A DNA stretch of 64,000 bases, taken from Alligator mississippiensis. Taxonomy: Eukaryota; Chordata; Crocodylia; Alligatoridae. This document shows, piece after piece, positions 11,302 through 23,200 of this stretch. Location of the stretch: assembly GCF_030867095.1 (NCBI RefSeq), contig NC_081831.1, positions 64,556,716 to 64,620,715 of the forward strand, read 5' to 3'. The notes under the pieces were generated by a model. That model made no database searches and had not been told where the DNA came from. It was given only the letters and a program-made list of their open reading frames with translations. Positions within the stretch are counted from its first letter, which is position 1, and each line of letters opens with the position of its first letter. The translations under genes and the position numbers were made by a program.

Positions 11302-11732
11302 TATATGTATAGCAACATTTTACCTAGGGGGGGTCCCAGAATACTTCATGAATGTTACAAGATCCGTATTTGAGCCACCACTAAAATGCAGCCACTGCTG
11401 AATTGAAACAAAAGAGTTATCTCATTGGACACAGCAACACTACGGAATGCACTGTTGGGACAAAAAAAAATTAAGCATGCTATGACTAATCAAATTAACC
11501 TATGGGAAACCTAGAAGGCAAAATGCAAGCCTGTTGTTACAGGGGCTGACTACAGACAGTCAAAAAGCCTGAGGCTGAATTGATTCAGTCTTTGTAGGTT
11601 AGTCTAAGCTATGCGGATTAAATTGAAACAGGAGTGAACAGATATTTACTTTTGATTCAGGAAATGCAGCCATATGCCTGCAGTGGCCCAGGCCAGAAGC
11701 TGGGGATGGTGCTAGACCACAGCTCTCTGGCT

Positions 11733-11882
11733 ATGTGTTCACTTCCTCTTGCTGCTGCTCCTGAGGCCTTTGGGATTTGCAATCCACAATTACAGCAGCA
11801 GGACTCTGCAGGGTTGTTCATCACTTCCTCTTCCTACTTCCAGGTGCCCATGGGACTTGTAGTCCACAATTGCAGCCAGCAG
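11733..11882 (+). repeat. Two-unit tandem duplication
   Basis: CACTTCCTCTTGCTGCTGCT...CAATCCACAATTACAGCAGC is followed by CACTTCCTCTTCCTACTTCC...TAGTCCACAATTGCAGCCAGC, two diverged copies of a unit of about 80 bp. Confidence 0.55.
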
Positions 11883-12073
11883 TAAGTTTGAGTGGGGGAA
11901 GGTGTGTTTATCCCTCCTCCCTAGCACCAGACCCTAGCTGGGGTTTGTTGGGGTTGGGTCATCCCCAGCCAGGCTTGCCCCTTCCCCCACCGCCTTGTCA
12001 GCCAGCCCTCACTGCTCCAGCTTCAGAGCAGAGGGGCAGGGCCAGCCCTGCTCTCTGGAGCAGGCAGACAGTC

Positions 12074-12105
12074 CAGCCCAGCCCAGCCCAGCCCAGCCCA
12101 GCCCA
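12074..12105 (+). repeat. (CAGCC)n microsatellite
   Basis: About six perfect copies of a five-base CAGCC unit in a GC-rich insert of intron 2 of copy 1. Confidence 0.9.
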
Positions 12106-12165
12106 GGGCTGGAAAGCATGCTGGGATGCTGAGGGACTCTGATTTCACTTGAACCAGGAAGCGGT

Positions 12166-12355
12166 CTGGGACAGAAGTTTCATAAGCCTGTTTGACCCAA
12201 ATCAGTTAAGTCTGATACTACATTCAACCAGGTTTATCTTAAACCAGTTTCAGCCATTTTGAAGCTGGTTTATGTGCACTGAACTTCTGTTCTGTTACAG
12301 GTTTAAACCAGTTTCTGATCACTTAAACTGGCTTCTGTGTAACTTATGTCCCTAG
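12166..12355. mobile_element. Palindromic MITE (GGGACAGAAGTT family), copy 2
   Basis: The element runs from CTGGGACAGAAGTTTCATAA to TTCTGTGTAACTTATGTCCCTAG. It shares AAATCAGTTAAGTCTGATAC and TTTATCTTAAACCAGTTT with copy 1 at 7108-7296, in the same orientation. Confidence 0.7.
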
Positions 12356-13030
12356 CCAGGGAGGCAGAAATAAGGGGAGAAGCTAAAAGTGGAGGGTGGA
12401 GAGAGCATTAGAGTGTGGACAAGGAAGTTGTTTGTAGGGCAGCTCAGAAAGAGGGGGGGGAAACAAAGAACAAGGGAGTCAGGCAAAGAAGGAAGGAACA
12501 TCAGGAGAAGCATAAGAATACATCTGAGAGAGAGACAGTGAATTACATCCTTTTATTGTGCTATAAAAAGTTCTTTTCCTGCCTTTGTTCTAAAGTCATA
12601 CTTTTGCATATATTTGCATGTACTGAAAAACTGGCACATGGCCATTGGCTCTGGCAGGATTTGGGCTCTGGTAGAATTTGGCCCAACCTGAATTACCACC
12701 ACATCTCTTTTCAGTGTACAGAAACTCTTACACCACCAATACATTAAAATGTACAAGTATTTACATTAGATTTTGCACTTAGTACCAATACATTAACAGA
12801 CAAGGATGCCAAAAAATGCCAAAAATCCTGCAATACTAAAAAACTAATTCTATTTAATACATTAAAATGTGTGTTAAAGTTTTTCAGAAAGAAATTGGCT
12901 GTTACACAGCTTCCTATTTCCCTCCTAAATGATCAATACCTGTTTGATTTTCACTGTGCTAGTGATTAGGTAACTGCTCAGCCTACATTCTGTTTGCTGT
13001 TGACACACCTCTTTCTTTGCTTCTCTGCAG

Positions 13031-13285
13031 GTAAAAATCTGGTTCCAGAACCGCAGAGCCAAAGAGAGAAAATTAATGAAGAAGAAAATGACTCATTTTG
13101 ATGGCAGCAATCTCAGCTCTATGCAGAGTGACTCTGGCTCAGTGAGCCCCATGCCCGTTCCTGACCCACAGACTCATTCGGAAATGTCCAATTCTTTATT
13201 CCCCCCTCCACCTCCTCCACCTCCTCTTTCCATGAATGGCTTACAGCACAATGGCAACCTTCAACAGGTCGTAGCCTCTCAGTAA
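13031..13285 (+). CDS. CDX4-like homeobox gene, copy 1: exon 3 (recognition helix and C-terminus)
   Basis: The exon opens with VKIWFQNRRAKERK, the caudal recognition helix with Gln50 and Asn51, then KKKM and a C-terminal tail of about 70 residues ending QQVVASQ and TAA at 13283-13285. The tail shares SDSGSVSP, EMS-S-LFPPP and NGLQ with copy 2, which places it with CDX4 and not with CDX1 or CDX2. It differs by an insertion (MPVPDPQTHS), a run of eight prolines and a rewritten terminal peptide (copy 2 has QQVIVSE). The acceptor is strong (pyrimidine-rich, CTCTGCAG). Exon 2 plus exon 3 give 401 bp of open frame joining correctly in phase 0. The tail changes suggest relaxed or altered C-terminal function. 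Confidence 0.93.
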   Translation, partial: VKIWFQNRRAKERKLMKKKMTHFDGSNLSSMQSDSGSVSPMPVPDPQTHSEMSNSLFPPPPPPPPLSMNGLQHNGNLQQVVASQ

Positions 13286-14840
13286 GGCTGTTCAAAGAGT
13301 TGTTTTATACAGAACATTATAAACAAACAGTACATGGAGCACTACAGTTCAACAGGACAGTTGTAGCTGGCAAAATACCCCAACACCATAATGGAATTGT
13401 GCACACAGGCTCCAATTCTCAGGTCTACAGAAGGCAGAAGCAGATGTCAAACACAATGGAACTGTTGTGTGCAAGGGGTCCTGATTGTGGGGGGATCTTG
13501 CAAGGGGATGCCAGGGGGCTGTGTCACTAAGCAGGCACTGCCTGGGGTAACACAGGTTGGGAAGAGGTGGGGGAGTTGGATGAGAGACAAGGAAGTGGTC
13601 ATTTGTTCTGCTACTATGCAGCTCCACTAGCCAAAATATATGTGAAATAGGCCACAGACAGTGCTGCATCCCTGCGGCTATTTTAAGGCCTGTGCAAGCA
13701 CTATGGGTCTTGATAGGAAAGTATATTCCTCCCTCTACTTTTCCTCATATAGGTTTCATGTGTGAATCTTTTTCTTGGGCTTTGCACATGGATCTGATAA
13801 AAATGAAGTTCTTTGGCCTACACAACTGAAAGCTTGGAACACGTTGGCTATAGACTGTTGAGTTTTTGCAATGAGGTCCAGTTTATCTCCTCCACTACCC
13901 CAACAGAAATTACTTCCAAGGCTAAGTAATACTGGCATCTACTCTTCAAAACTTGGTATAAATGTTTCTAGAGAAAAGAATTTGGGAATTGTGAATCTTA
14001 GCCCAGTTTTGCTCTTGGTGGAAAAAAAAGATCATTTCAGTTCATTTTGTTTCTTGGACAAGTAGCAGAGGAAAATAACCCCTAAGTTGTTAGAGATGTT
14101 TAAGGGAACGATCGTATTTAATGAGACCATGAAACCTATGGAAAAAGGTACAGCTAATGCATCTACATATTATGTGAATTCCTTGGTTTTCACACATTCT
14201 GTAGTATAAAAAAGTTGAAAGGCCAAATGAATAGATGAGAAGAGAAAACCAACATTCTGCTTGAGCATAACCCATTTTCTAAATGGGTACCTAATAGTGA
14301 TCTGCTAAATCCACATATAGGCTTGATATGTACATATATATATGTAAGTCTGACATTCAGACATGCTGATTGCTCGTTAACTGCAGCTCAACACATATTT
14401 GGGAGCTTAACTATGTATTTAGGTGTCTAGGTTGGCACCAAGGGTAACATTTCAAAAGCACCTACAGCCTAGATCGCAAGCTTAACATGCCAACAGCAGC
14501 ACCCCCAGCCAGGCTGTGATGACAACACTACACCAGGCAGAAGCACTGTAGCTACATCTGTATGAGGCTAGAGGCAGCCTAACTCAGCAGTGCTAATTAG
14601 CCTTCCCTTGGTGCCATGTGAACGTAGCTGCACTGCTTTCACTTGGGAAGGGTTATCACATGCAGAGCAAGGAGTATATCTAAGGGGGCCAGGCACAATA
14701 GGTCTGTGGTCTAGATATGAGTGATGTAATGACAAAGATCCTAAAGGTGACTTCGGCATTTAGAAGCCAAGGTGCCGTTGACTTTCACCAAGACTTGGCC
14801 TCCTAAATATCCAAGCCAGTTTTAAATTGAACTTAGGAGC

Positions 14841-15135
14841 CTAACGGCATGTCTACACTGCCTCCTGGTTGCCTAGGAGTGCTACTTTGAAGCATGCCCT
14901 TTATCCTTCCTCTCACTAAGCATAAGCCAACTGCCCCAAAACGGGCAGGGCAGCTAGTTTAGTGTAGTCCTATGCACATGCAAAGAAGCTGACTTGATAG
15001 ACAGCCTGGAAGCAGCTTTGAGCATATGCTCAGGTCCCAGCCTTTGACACACCCCAAGTTGGAGCAAGCGGGTGGAACAGGCTTCTGAGCTGTTCTCCTG
15101 GACTTTTCACACAGGCAATGTAGATAGACATGTCC
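14841..15135. mobile_element. MITE-like element with GGCATGTCTACACTGCC ends
   Basis: GGCATGTCTACACTGCC at the left is mirrored by GGCAATGTAGATAGACATGTCC at the right. The interior has no coding match. It would lie within a long 3' UTR of copy 1 if the distal AATAAA is used. Confidence 0.5.
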
Positions 15136-15287
15136 TTTGTTACTTTTGTGCATTGGAAAAATTTACCCCAAAACTTAGTCTAAGGGCGGATACGTTCTTG
15201 TTTTTCCCCCTAAATATATCATATAATATTATTTTGATGATTAAGGTGGAGTTATGAAAAATCACTTTGTATATAAAAGAACTTTAA

Positions 15288-15293
15288 AATAAA
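15288..15293 (+). terminator. Candidate poly(A) signal of copy 1
   Basis: This is the first AATAAA that I found after the copy 1 stop at 13285, about 2 kb downstream. If used, the 3' UTR would be long and include a MITE at about 14841-15135. The assignment is tentative because no other marker supports it. Confidence 0.25.
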
Positions 15294-16089
15294 TGACTTT
15301 TCCATAAGTGTTTCCAACACAGTATAGACCTACTACCAAAAGCTGCAATGCAGAAATGATTTTTGGAGACTGTTTTTAATCATGATATAAAGCTTAAATA
15401 TATAGAATGGAGGAAGATGGGATGGTTAAAACAGTAAAACTCAGAATTTCACTACTAAATAACCAATTTTACTGCAGTTCACACACCTAAGGATGCATTT
15501 TAATTTTTACCATCTTGTGGTTATTTGATGACCTGTGTGAAATATAATTAGTGTATCCAATCCTGCTCCAAATGTGCTTGTGTCTCCATCGCATACTTTC
15601 CCTCTTCTACACTGAAAAGAAGTCCTCTTCTTACTGGCAGTAGCAGCTTGCAGCATTGAGATTAAGTACCTGTATGAGTCTTGGAGTGGTCCTTCCATAC
15701 AAGGCTTAAGAAGATTAGTTAAATATGTTGATGGAAGTCTCTCCTGCTGCTATCTCGGTTGTGCCTGTTCTGAGAAGTAGCACATACAAAAGGAGACATC
15801 ATTTACCACAGCACTTTATCAGACAGTTTTAGCTGGAAGTTCCCTCATGCTTCTTCCTATTGTCAGGTGGAGTGTTTTGGAGAAAGGCCCTTGATTAAGA
15901 GCATTTGGGTATCAAAGTAATTTGGCATTTGCAAGACTAACAAACTCAGGCATCTCAAAGCATTCTATCTTCCAGATAAGTCCATCAGAAATGCATATAA
16001 TGGCCTTCAAGTGGAAGGAAACTGTATAGATACTTTGGGTATAGAGCAACACTAAGCAAAGATTTCTATTTTAAGGTCAATCCAATTTG

Positions 16090-18725
16090 ACTTCAGTTCA
16101 ATTCATTATTAAGGATTCTGGCTAAAAGCCTCGCTCCCGAAAACAACATGACAAACATGCAACCATAATATAAATAAATGTAGGCAAAAATAACAGAAAT
16201 ACAAATATAATAATAAAATAAAGGCAACCACTATAAAAACATTATTCCTTCTTCTAGAATTAACACAATCAAGTATAAATATAGTATAAATGGTTAAAGT
16301 ATAAATATAGTAATAAATCAGATCGTGAATCTATAAAAATATTGTACATAGGTCCACAACTGACACAGTAAAATCAAATATAGTGATAAAATTTATCAAC
16401 CATATCAACAGTAAAGGATGTTTAACTCTGATTGCTTCAGCCTTATAAGCAAAAATTGCAAGACAGTTTACTAAATATGAATCTGCTGAAAGTGACAGAT
16501 TAATTTCTATTTGTTTGAAAGGTATATCAATTTCTGCAAGAACAGTGATAAAAACTTTCTCATGTCATTATATAAAGAACATTCTAAAACATAATGTATA
16601 GTGTCTTCCAGAACTCCTAGACAAGCTGGGCAACATATTGTAGCCCTTGGAATGGTAAGCCTACGTCCAGCCAAAACAGCTGCAGGCATCTGTTCAGTCC
16701 TGAGTCTAGTCAAGGAGGATCACCATTTATCGTTGAGATCCAGCTATAAATACCTTTCTGCCCTCCACAATCTAATTTCCAAAGAGTATATAAAGGGGCA
16801 ATACAAGTAGCCCTGGCCACTGCAAAATCATTCTGCCTGGCAATATCCCATAACGTCTGGAAAACCCGAAACTTTTCTATGGGGGAGAAAAACCTTTCAT
16901 TGTCTTTAACATAGTAAACCATCCCAGAAAGAGCAAAAGTACAGGAAAGATAAGCTAACCAGGGAGATTGAAAAGAAGGGGGATTATTGATGCCTTTTAT
17001 ATAGCACAATTTAAGCAGATAAGACAGTAGAAGAGGCAGGATCTGAAACCAAAATCCTGACATTCTGATAATATTAGTTAAGACAGAATCTAATCAAAAT
17101 CTCTAATCTCAAAAAAGATGTGGGAGCTGAAGGAGGAAGACTCAGAAGAGCCCAAAGAAACTTGTTCTGAGGCAATGTTCCCTCTAAGGAGTAGAGGTCC
17201 GTGAGCACATTGCTTCGGTCCCACCTCCCCCTTTCGGCGTGGTCCGCCAGTAAATGTCCCACAGTGAGTGTCCAGGTGGGAGCGGGCAGGGTTCAGCCCT
17301 ATGTGGAGCACTGTGGGCCCCACCCACCACCCTGCTCCATGCTAACTGCTGCCCAGAGCAGCACAGAGGAGTGCTGTGGGGCAAAACTCGAAGGGAGGCA
17401 CTGGTGCTGGTGTGGGACACTTACTGAAGGTAAGCTCCTCAGTCCTCATGCAGGGCAGGCAGTGGCTCCTCCCCGAGGTGAGGCGAGGCGAGGCTGGAAT
17501 GGGTATGGGTGCTGGCGTGGGCTCTGCTGGCTTCAGGGAACTGCTCCACTCCCCAGCCCTGACACCATGTGCCTCCTTGCTCCCAGAGGCGATGCAGGGG
17601 TGCGGAGCAGCTCCCTGGAGCCGGCAGAGCCTGCTCCAGCCCCAATCCCTGCCTTACCATCCCTCTGGGAGTGAGGAGGCACGTGGTGTTGGAGCTGGGA
17701 AGCAGAGCAGTTTCCTGGCCCTGGTAGAGCCCACACCAGCCCCCGCCTCACCTCCAGGAGCAAAGCAGTTTCTCGGCCCCAGCCCCCACCTCGCCTCCAG
17801 GAGCAAGGAGGCACATGGCATCGGGGCTGAGAAACACAGCAGTTCCCCAGTGCCAGCCCCCAGGCCCTGTCCCCACCTTGCCTCCAGGAGCACATGGCCT
17901 TGAGGAGGAGCCGCTGCCTAAGCTTACCTCCAGTAAGTGTTCCTCACCGGCCCCAGTGCCTCCGCCGTGCTCTGCGCCCAGCTCATTGCCCAGATCTTCT
18001 CTGGGCAGGTGCGCGGCATTAATAAGTTTGTCCGCGGCATGGTTTTAAAGCACGCATGGCCACACATGGGTGCAGCTTGGAGAGAACCTTGTTCTGAGGT
18101 ATGTCTACTCATCATTACTGGTGGCATAACCCCATACTTCAGCGCCATATAGGATCTGAGGATATGCTGATATAAGAGCTTGGACTGATCATCCTGCTGT
18201 GGTCTCATAACATTTCTTTATAGCTACAGCTGATTCGACTGCATTTGTTTTAACCCGTTGAATGTGGTATTTCCATGATGGAAAAGCTGTGAACATCACA
18301 CCCAAGTACCTATAGGCTTTAATAACTTTGAGTTTACTTCCATGGATATTTCATCAAATGGCTTCCCCCACACATTATTTTGGATTTATCATAATTAATC
18401 TTTAAATTGTTTTGTCCACAAAGATACTCAAAAGTTGTAATTGCTCTTTATAATCCAATAGGGGTTCTTGATAGTATAACGGTGGCATCTGCATACATTA
18501 TACGGATCGGCGTTGCTAATAATTCTGGGGAATGAAAACGAGCATCCTGCATGTTTCCGATAACATCATTCATGTAAAGATTAAATAACAAAGAAGCCAA
18601 GATGCATCCTTGTCTAACCCCTTTTTGTATCTGAAATTTCTGCGTGAGTTCACCCCTCAGATTCCCCCTAACTTGGGCCCTACTTGACTTCTGAGCAAGG
18701 GGATACAAATTTAAGCCAAGTTTCC
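16090..18725 (-). mobile_element. LINE (non-LTR retrotransposon) relic, 5'-truncated, split by a hAT element
   Basis: Minus-strand frames encode reverse-transcriptase pieces: KGVRQGCILASLLFNLYMND and a YADATVILSRTPIGL block at about 18460-18650 (the YADD box has become YADA). Farther along lies an adjoining INYDKSKIM-type segment. Nearer the 3' end (16507-16713) is a C-terminal CPACLG..HYVLEC zinc-knuckle-like motif. The frame is broken by stops and shifts, so the copy is dead. An element at 17173-18091 interrupts it with a perfect target duplication. The clade is uncertain (Jockey, CR1 or R4-like); the left end runs into A/T-rich DNA without a clear tail. Confidence 0.8.
17173..18091. mobile_element. 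hAT-type nonautonomous element inserted in the LINE
   Basis: The element is bounded by a perfect 8-bp target duplication TTCTGAGG (17165-17172 and 18092-18099). The ends are inverted: CAATGTTCCCTCTAAG on the left, and CAAGGTTCTCTCCAAG when the right end is read in reverse. The 8-bp duplication and this terminus are hAT features. The 919-bp interior is GC-rich, partly made of degenerate repeats with GGAGCAAGGAGGCACATGG-like units, and shows no transposase. Open frames of 120-175 codons inside it are composition artefacts. Confidence 0.88.
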
Positions 18726-18892
18726 CTTTTACTCACCCCCATCCATCCACACACACAAAATCAAGATGATAAAAGAATCCTCAGATTTAGATTGTCAAAA
18801 TGTAAGATGTAAACAAAACTAAATCTGCATCTAGTGCTTCCATGAATTAATTTAGGACCATTCCTGCAACATGCTTAGATATTTAGGCAAGC

Positions 18893-19173
18893 CAGTGATT
18901 CTCAACTTCTTTAGACTCAAGGTATCCCTGGATAGGCTCAAGGCACTCCTTGGAAAATGCCAGTTCTAAGTTTTCACTCTTTTTTTTACTACTGAAAAAT
19001 AATAGAGCATTTTTCTGTTGCAAAGCACTCAGCCCACAACTATGGACTTTGATTTGAAATTTCTGGCTTTATCTTGTAAACCTTGTTTGCAAACCTTGTT
19101 GGAACCCCACAGCATTCTTGAAACAGTCTCAAGGCACCCCAGGGTGCTGTGGTACCCTGCTTGAAAATCACTG
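18893..19173. mobile_element. hAT-type MITE (CAGTGGTTCTC family), copy B
   Basis: The copy begins CAGTGATTCTCAACTTCTTT and ends TTGAAAATCACTG, with the family's internal GGAAAATGCCAGTTCTAAG and CAAGGCACCCC. It is about 280 bp; flanking duplication is poor, so it is old. Confidence 0.8.
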
Positions 19174-20064
19174 TGCTAAGCCCTCCCAAACTACTTCTGA
19201 TTCCGGAAGATGAAGTCCCTAAGCACCCTGCAAAACATGTCCAGCTCTTTGCAGGATCAAGCTCAAAGTTGCCTGCTTTTCCCTCATCCCACCATGATAC
19301 CACCATACTTGAGTATGAAGGACACACTAGGATGAAGACTTTTCCCACACATTGCCCTAAAATGCTTAAAAATTCTACCTTAGGATTAACAGAAGAGACA
19401 TATAAGTCCCTTAACTCAAGGGCCACTGTATGAAAGAGAAAAAAATATGATTGTGCTCAAGTATTTGTTCTTTAAAACTAGGCAAACATGTCATTCAGAA
19501 AATGAGGAATCTGGTAACATGGCCTGTCTTATCTTGTTTACATGCAGAAGAGTTATTGAGGAAGATAAGTGATCACTTTGAAGATTTGACTCATTTCTAT
19601 TCTAGTTTGCTGAATACTTGCTTGCTATAGGTTGCTATGTGTTTCCAATCAGAGGTTGTTAAGTACACAAAATAAGGCTGAATTTTATTTGCAGAAGCAA
19701 ATGTTCAAAGGTTAAATTTTATTGCTCCAAAAGCAGTATCTATAAACTAGGATAATACTTTAGGGATCATTAACTTACTAGTTATGCCAGTGACTTTAAA
19801 AAAAAATAGTTCAGACATTTTGTAAAACACGCAAGGTAAAATATTGAACGAAATACCTTAAGCATGCTTTCATCCTTTTAACATATTTGGCCATAAATGT
19901 GTGGGGAATAATATTTTTCTCATGGAAAAAGAAATATGTGAAGTATGTTTCCCTACATACTATAGTGAAGTGGACGATTAAAAATATATAGAAAGAGACA
20001 TTTGGAGCCAATTAACAATAAAGGTATTGTAATCAAATGGTTTGAAAACAGGACGAGTGAGGAA

Positions 20065-20230
20065 ATACTGGCACTAGTCTTAACGCTGACAGACTTCCTT
20101 CCTGGCTTTGGCAGATCACTTAACCTGTCTCTCTTTTCCCTCATATTTGTAAAAAAAACCAATTGCAATAACTCAGAGATATTGTGAAAAATAAATACCT
20201 GTTAGCAAAGTACAGTGAAGAACACACTGA
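20065..20230 (+). repeat. MIR-like fragment followed by a short direct repeat
   Basis: GCAGATCACTTAACCTGTCTC and the following TTTGTAAAA region match the MIR/L2 tail. Just after, AAAGTACAGTGAAGAACACAC occurs twice (about 20208 and 20240). Confidence 0.45.
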
Positions 20231-23200
20231 AAGTTCTTCAAAGTACAGTGAAGAACACACAGTGAAAAGCACAACAAAGGCACTGAAATAATGACATACT
20301 ACTCTATCACAAGGGTATCAAAGCCCTTATTACAATTAAACCTGAAACCTGTATAAGTTCTATCTTCAGAATGCTTCACTAAACTTTGAATTCTGAATGC
20401 CAACATGGACAATCAAAATGGTTTTAACGGATTGCAGAAGACACATCAAGCAGACACAAATTAACATGTACAAATACAAAGCTATATCATTTCAAAGGTT
20501 TTTAGAAACTCTTATGTGCAGCATCTACCACTAACTGAACAATATCCAATGTGCAAACACTGTTAAGTCCCAGTCACCTACTCAGTCACCTTCAGCAAAT
20601 ATATTTACTATTGACATTGAGGCCCCTTATTCAACTGTGAAAGATTTCATGTTCCATACTATAGTCCCCACATTTGGAATTTTACAGCAAAATGCTGCAA
20701 TCCCATTTGTTCTGAGCGGTCACGTAATGACCTGCACCAGTACTCATACTCTGGGGGTCTTGAAATAAGCTGTCGCCATCTGGGCACAAAGTCATCTGCG
20801 CCTCACTGCTTGACAGCCTGAGTGGGCATCAGCATCAACACCAGTGACATGAACTAGAAACAAAGGCAGCAGAAGCAGTGATAAGCAGCATGACAAAGTA
20901 CAACATCAGCTTCACTCTTATGTTTAAAGGATGAAAACAGTTTCTTATGCACTCTGCAGAAAAAGAGACTCCAATGGACAACAGATGCAGGTGGATGCTG
21001 GGGGTAAAAGGTCTTAGGTTCACACACAGTAAACGTATGGACTATTCTGTATCTTGAAAGGCCTTAAAATCAGGCATTTCTTACAACTAATTTCCCATCA
21101 TTTGCAGTTTAAATCATTGCTTTGAAATCTTATCAAATGCAAAGAATAAAGGATACAAAATTACAACCTTGAGAGCTGTTGTCTGTGGACAGGTGACATT
21201 CTATCTCCACTCTGATGACAAATATTTTACATGAAAATTTCCTATTGTGTGCTATTGTATTACCTAATGCTTCTCATTATTTTCTACAGGGGTTCACTTT
21301 TAAGGGTGAGAAATGAATCCAGACACCACAGCACATTCTAGTCTTCCAGCCTGTGTTATGCTTATCAACAAGGGAAGCAAGTTTGTTTTCTCTTATTTGT
21401 GCTACATGCCCTAAATCTGAGCTATAACTGGAGCTTTGGGCTTTGAACCAGCACCATGCAATGAGGTCATGAGGAGCTGATATTTTGAATATCATTCTTC
21501 CTTCCTGAAAAGAAATGCATCTGTGGCACATGCCTGTTACATATTTCTCTTAGCTCTGGATTTATAAGAGCTCCTGTTCAGACCCTTTGAAAGTGGATAA
21601 GCTTGCAGAGATTTTGCATCTAATAAAGGGTTAATAATAGCTTCATAATACTGTCAGCCCACTACAAAAAGATGGCACATCAGTAAAGCTCACAACCACC
21701 CATTCTGTCAGGAATCCCACACAGACACTTAAAGAAATGTAAGTAAGAACCACTATTAAACCTAAAGTTAGTAATGTTTTTTGACTGGTCACTTCTGAAG
21801 GCAATGAAACAAATCTTCCCCTATCGTTTTAGCCTAGATGCCAAGCTCATTTGCATTCTTTTCCTTCAGTAAAGAGAAAAAACCATATCATTTTGCAGTT
21901 TTCAAAGCCAATTTTCTTCTTGCTTTCTTCTTCTTTTGCTGCAACAACTGTAACCTCCTTCTGAGTCAGAGACAGATATTAATGTAGTTATAAAAATACA
22001 CTCATGCATAAATGCCATTAATTAGAGGGATCAAGTATTTATAGCATAGGCCAATTTTAATCTATCACATCCCTACAATTCTACTTACAATAGTTGCTAT
22101 CAAAACATTTATCTGTGCCTTTACAGTTATAATATTACCCCAGTATCAGAGATATTTCTTATGCTAATTAAAAGGAATAGTGCAGATATTATGATACTGT
22201 CACCATCTCAACTTGTACAGGCAAACTATAATAATGTCAATGGTATCAATGGTACCTATAGGGGATTACAAGTAGCACTTCCATATAGACTGCTTGATAA
22301 TGAGTATACTGCCATACTAAAAGTTTTAATTTCTAAGGTATTTTTTACCTAATGAATCTCAAAACACACTGCATTAGCTATGTACATGTAAGAGTCACTT
22401 CCCCTCAATATAAGGGCAGTTTTTGGACAGATGGGCATACCCTGCACTATAAAATAACAGGACGGAAATTTCAGGTTGTTTTTTATAGTCAACCTATCCT
22501 GATTTTGCTAATGGGTGTAACAAAGCCACTGCCCAGATACCATAGGCCTGTCCTGTTCTGTGGCCCTGATAATGAAGGTTAAGAGCCCCATTCCTCTCAG
22601 ATGGGAGCTCCTTTCCCGTCTCCTTATCCCAATATGCAAGGGTGAGAAACAGGTCAGCATGTGACCCATTGTAGGACATTACTGTACTTCACTGATAACT
22701 GACATGGCTTTGTGGCCTTAACCACTGTGGACCAAATACTAAGCTGGTGCAACAGAGCTTCACCAAAGGTTTACCTATGTACATTCTGGATAGACCTGTG
22801 CTGATAAGAGAAAAGCAGTTAGTGGTGTGAACACAAATTCCCACTGCAGACACCATGAGTTAGCCAACAACTCAGCCAGCTACAGGATAGTCTGCCCTGT
22901 GCCTCTGGCAAAGGCAGTTATTTCATCAAGGAAGATGACAAGGATATGACTCATGGGGGAAGGGCGGAGAAGCAATTTACTATGCACAATCTAAATTAAC
23001 AGCAAGCTTATTCTCTAGTGAAGACAAACTTTGAAACTTTGGTACTATATTGTTTGCCCAAGCCTTTCCTTTTTTTTCGCTGTATCCTTATCACTCTGCT
23101 GTTGGAGACACAAGAGCCAGAGTGTTGAAGAAGGTTGGTATGTTGCCATTTTTGTTATCTTATTCTCACACTGGTGCTAAAAATTTGCAGTCCTACCCAA

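Larger units (their letters stand above)
6917..13030 (+). other. Intron 2 of CDX4-like copy 1
   Basis: At 6.1 kb this intron is more than twice that of copy 2 (2.5 kb). The excess is repeats: two GGGACAGAAGTT MITEs, a fold-back MITE, a hAT MITE, the 9956-10583 element and a GC-rich segment at 11690-12110. No conserved noncoding match to copy 2 intron 2 was noticed. Confidence 0.75.

Noticed and set aside
17201-18048. Several overlapping open frames of 70-175 codons on both strands
   Set aside because: They are in the GC-rich interior of the hAT element 17173-18091 and are present in nearly every frame, as expected from composition.
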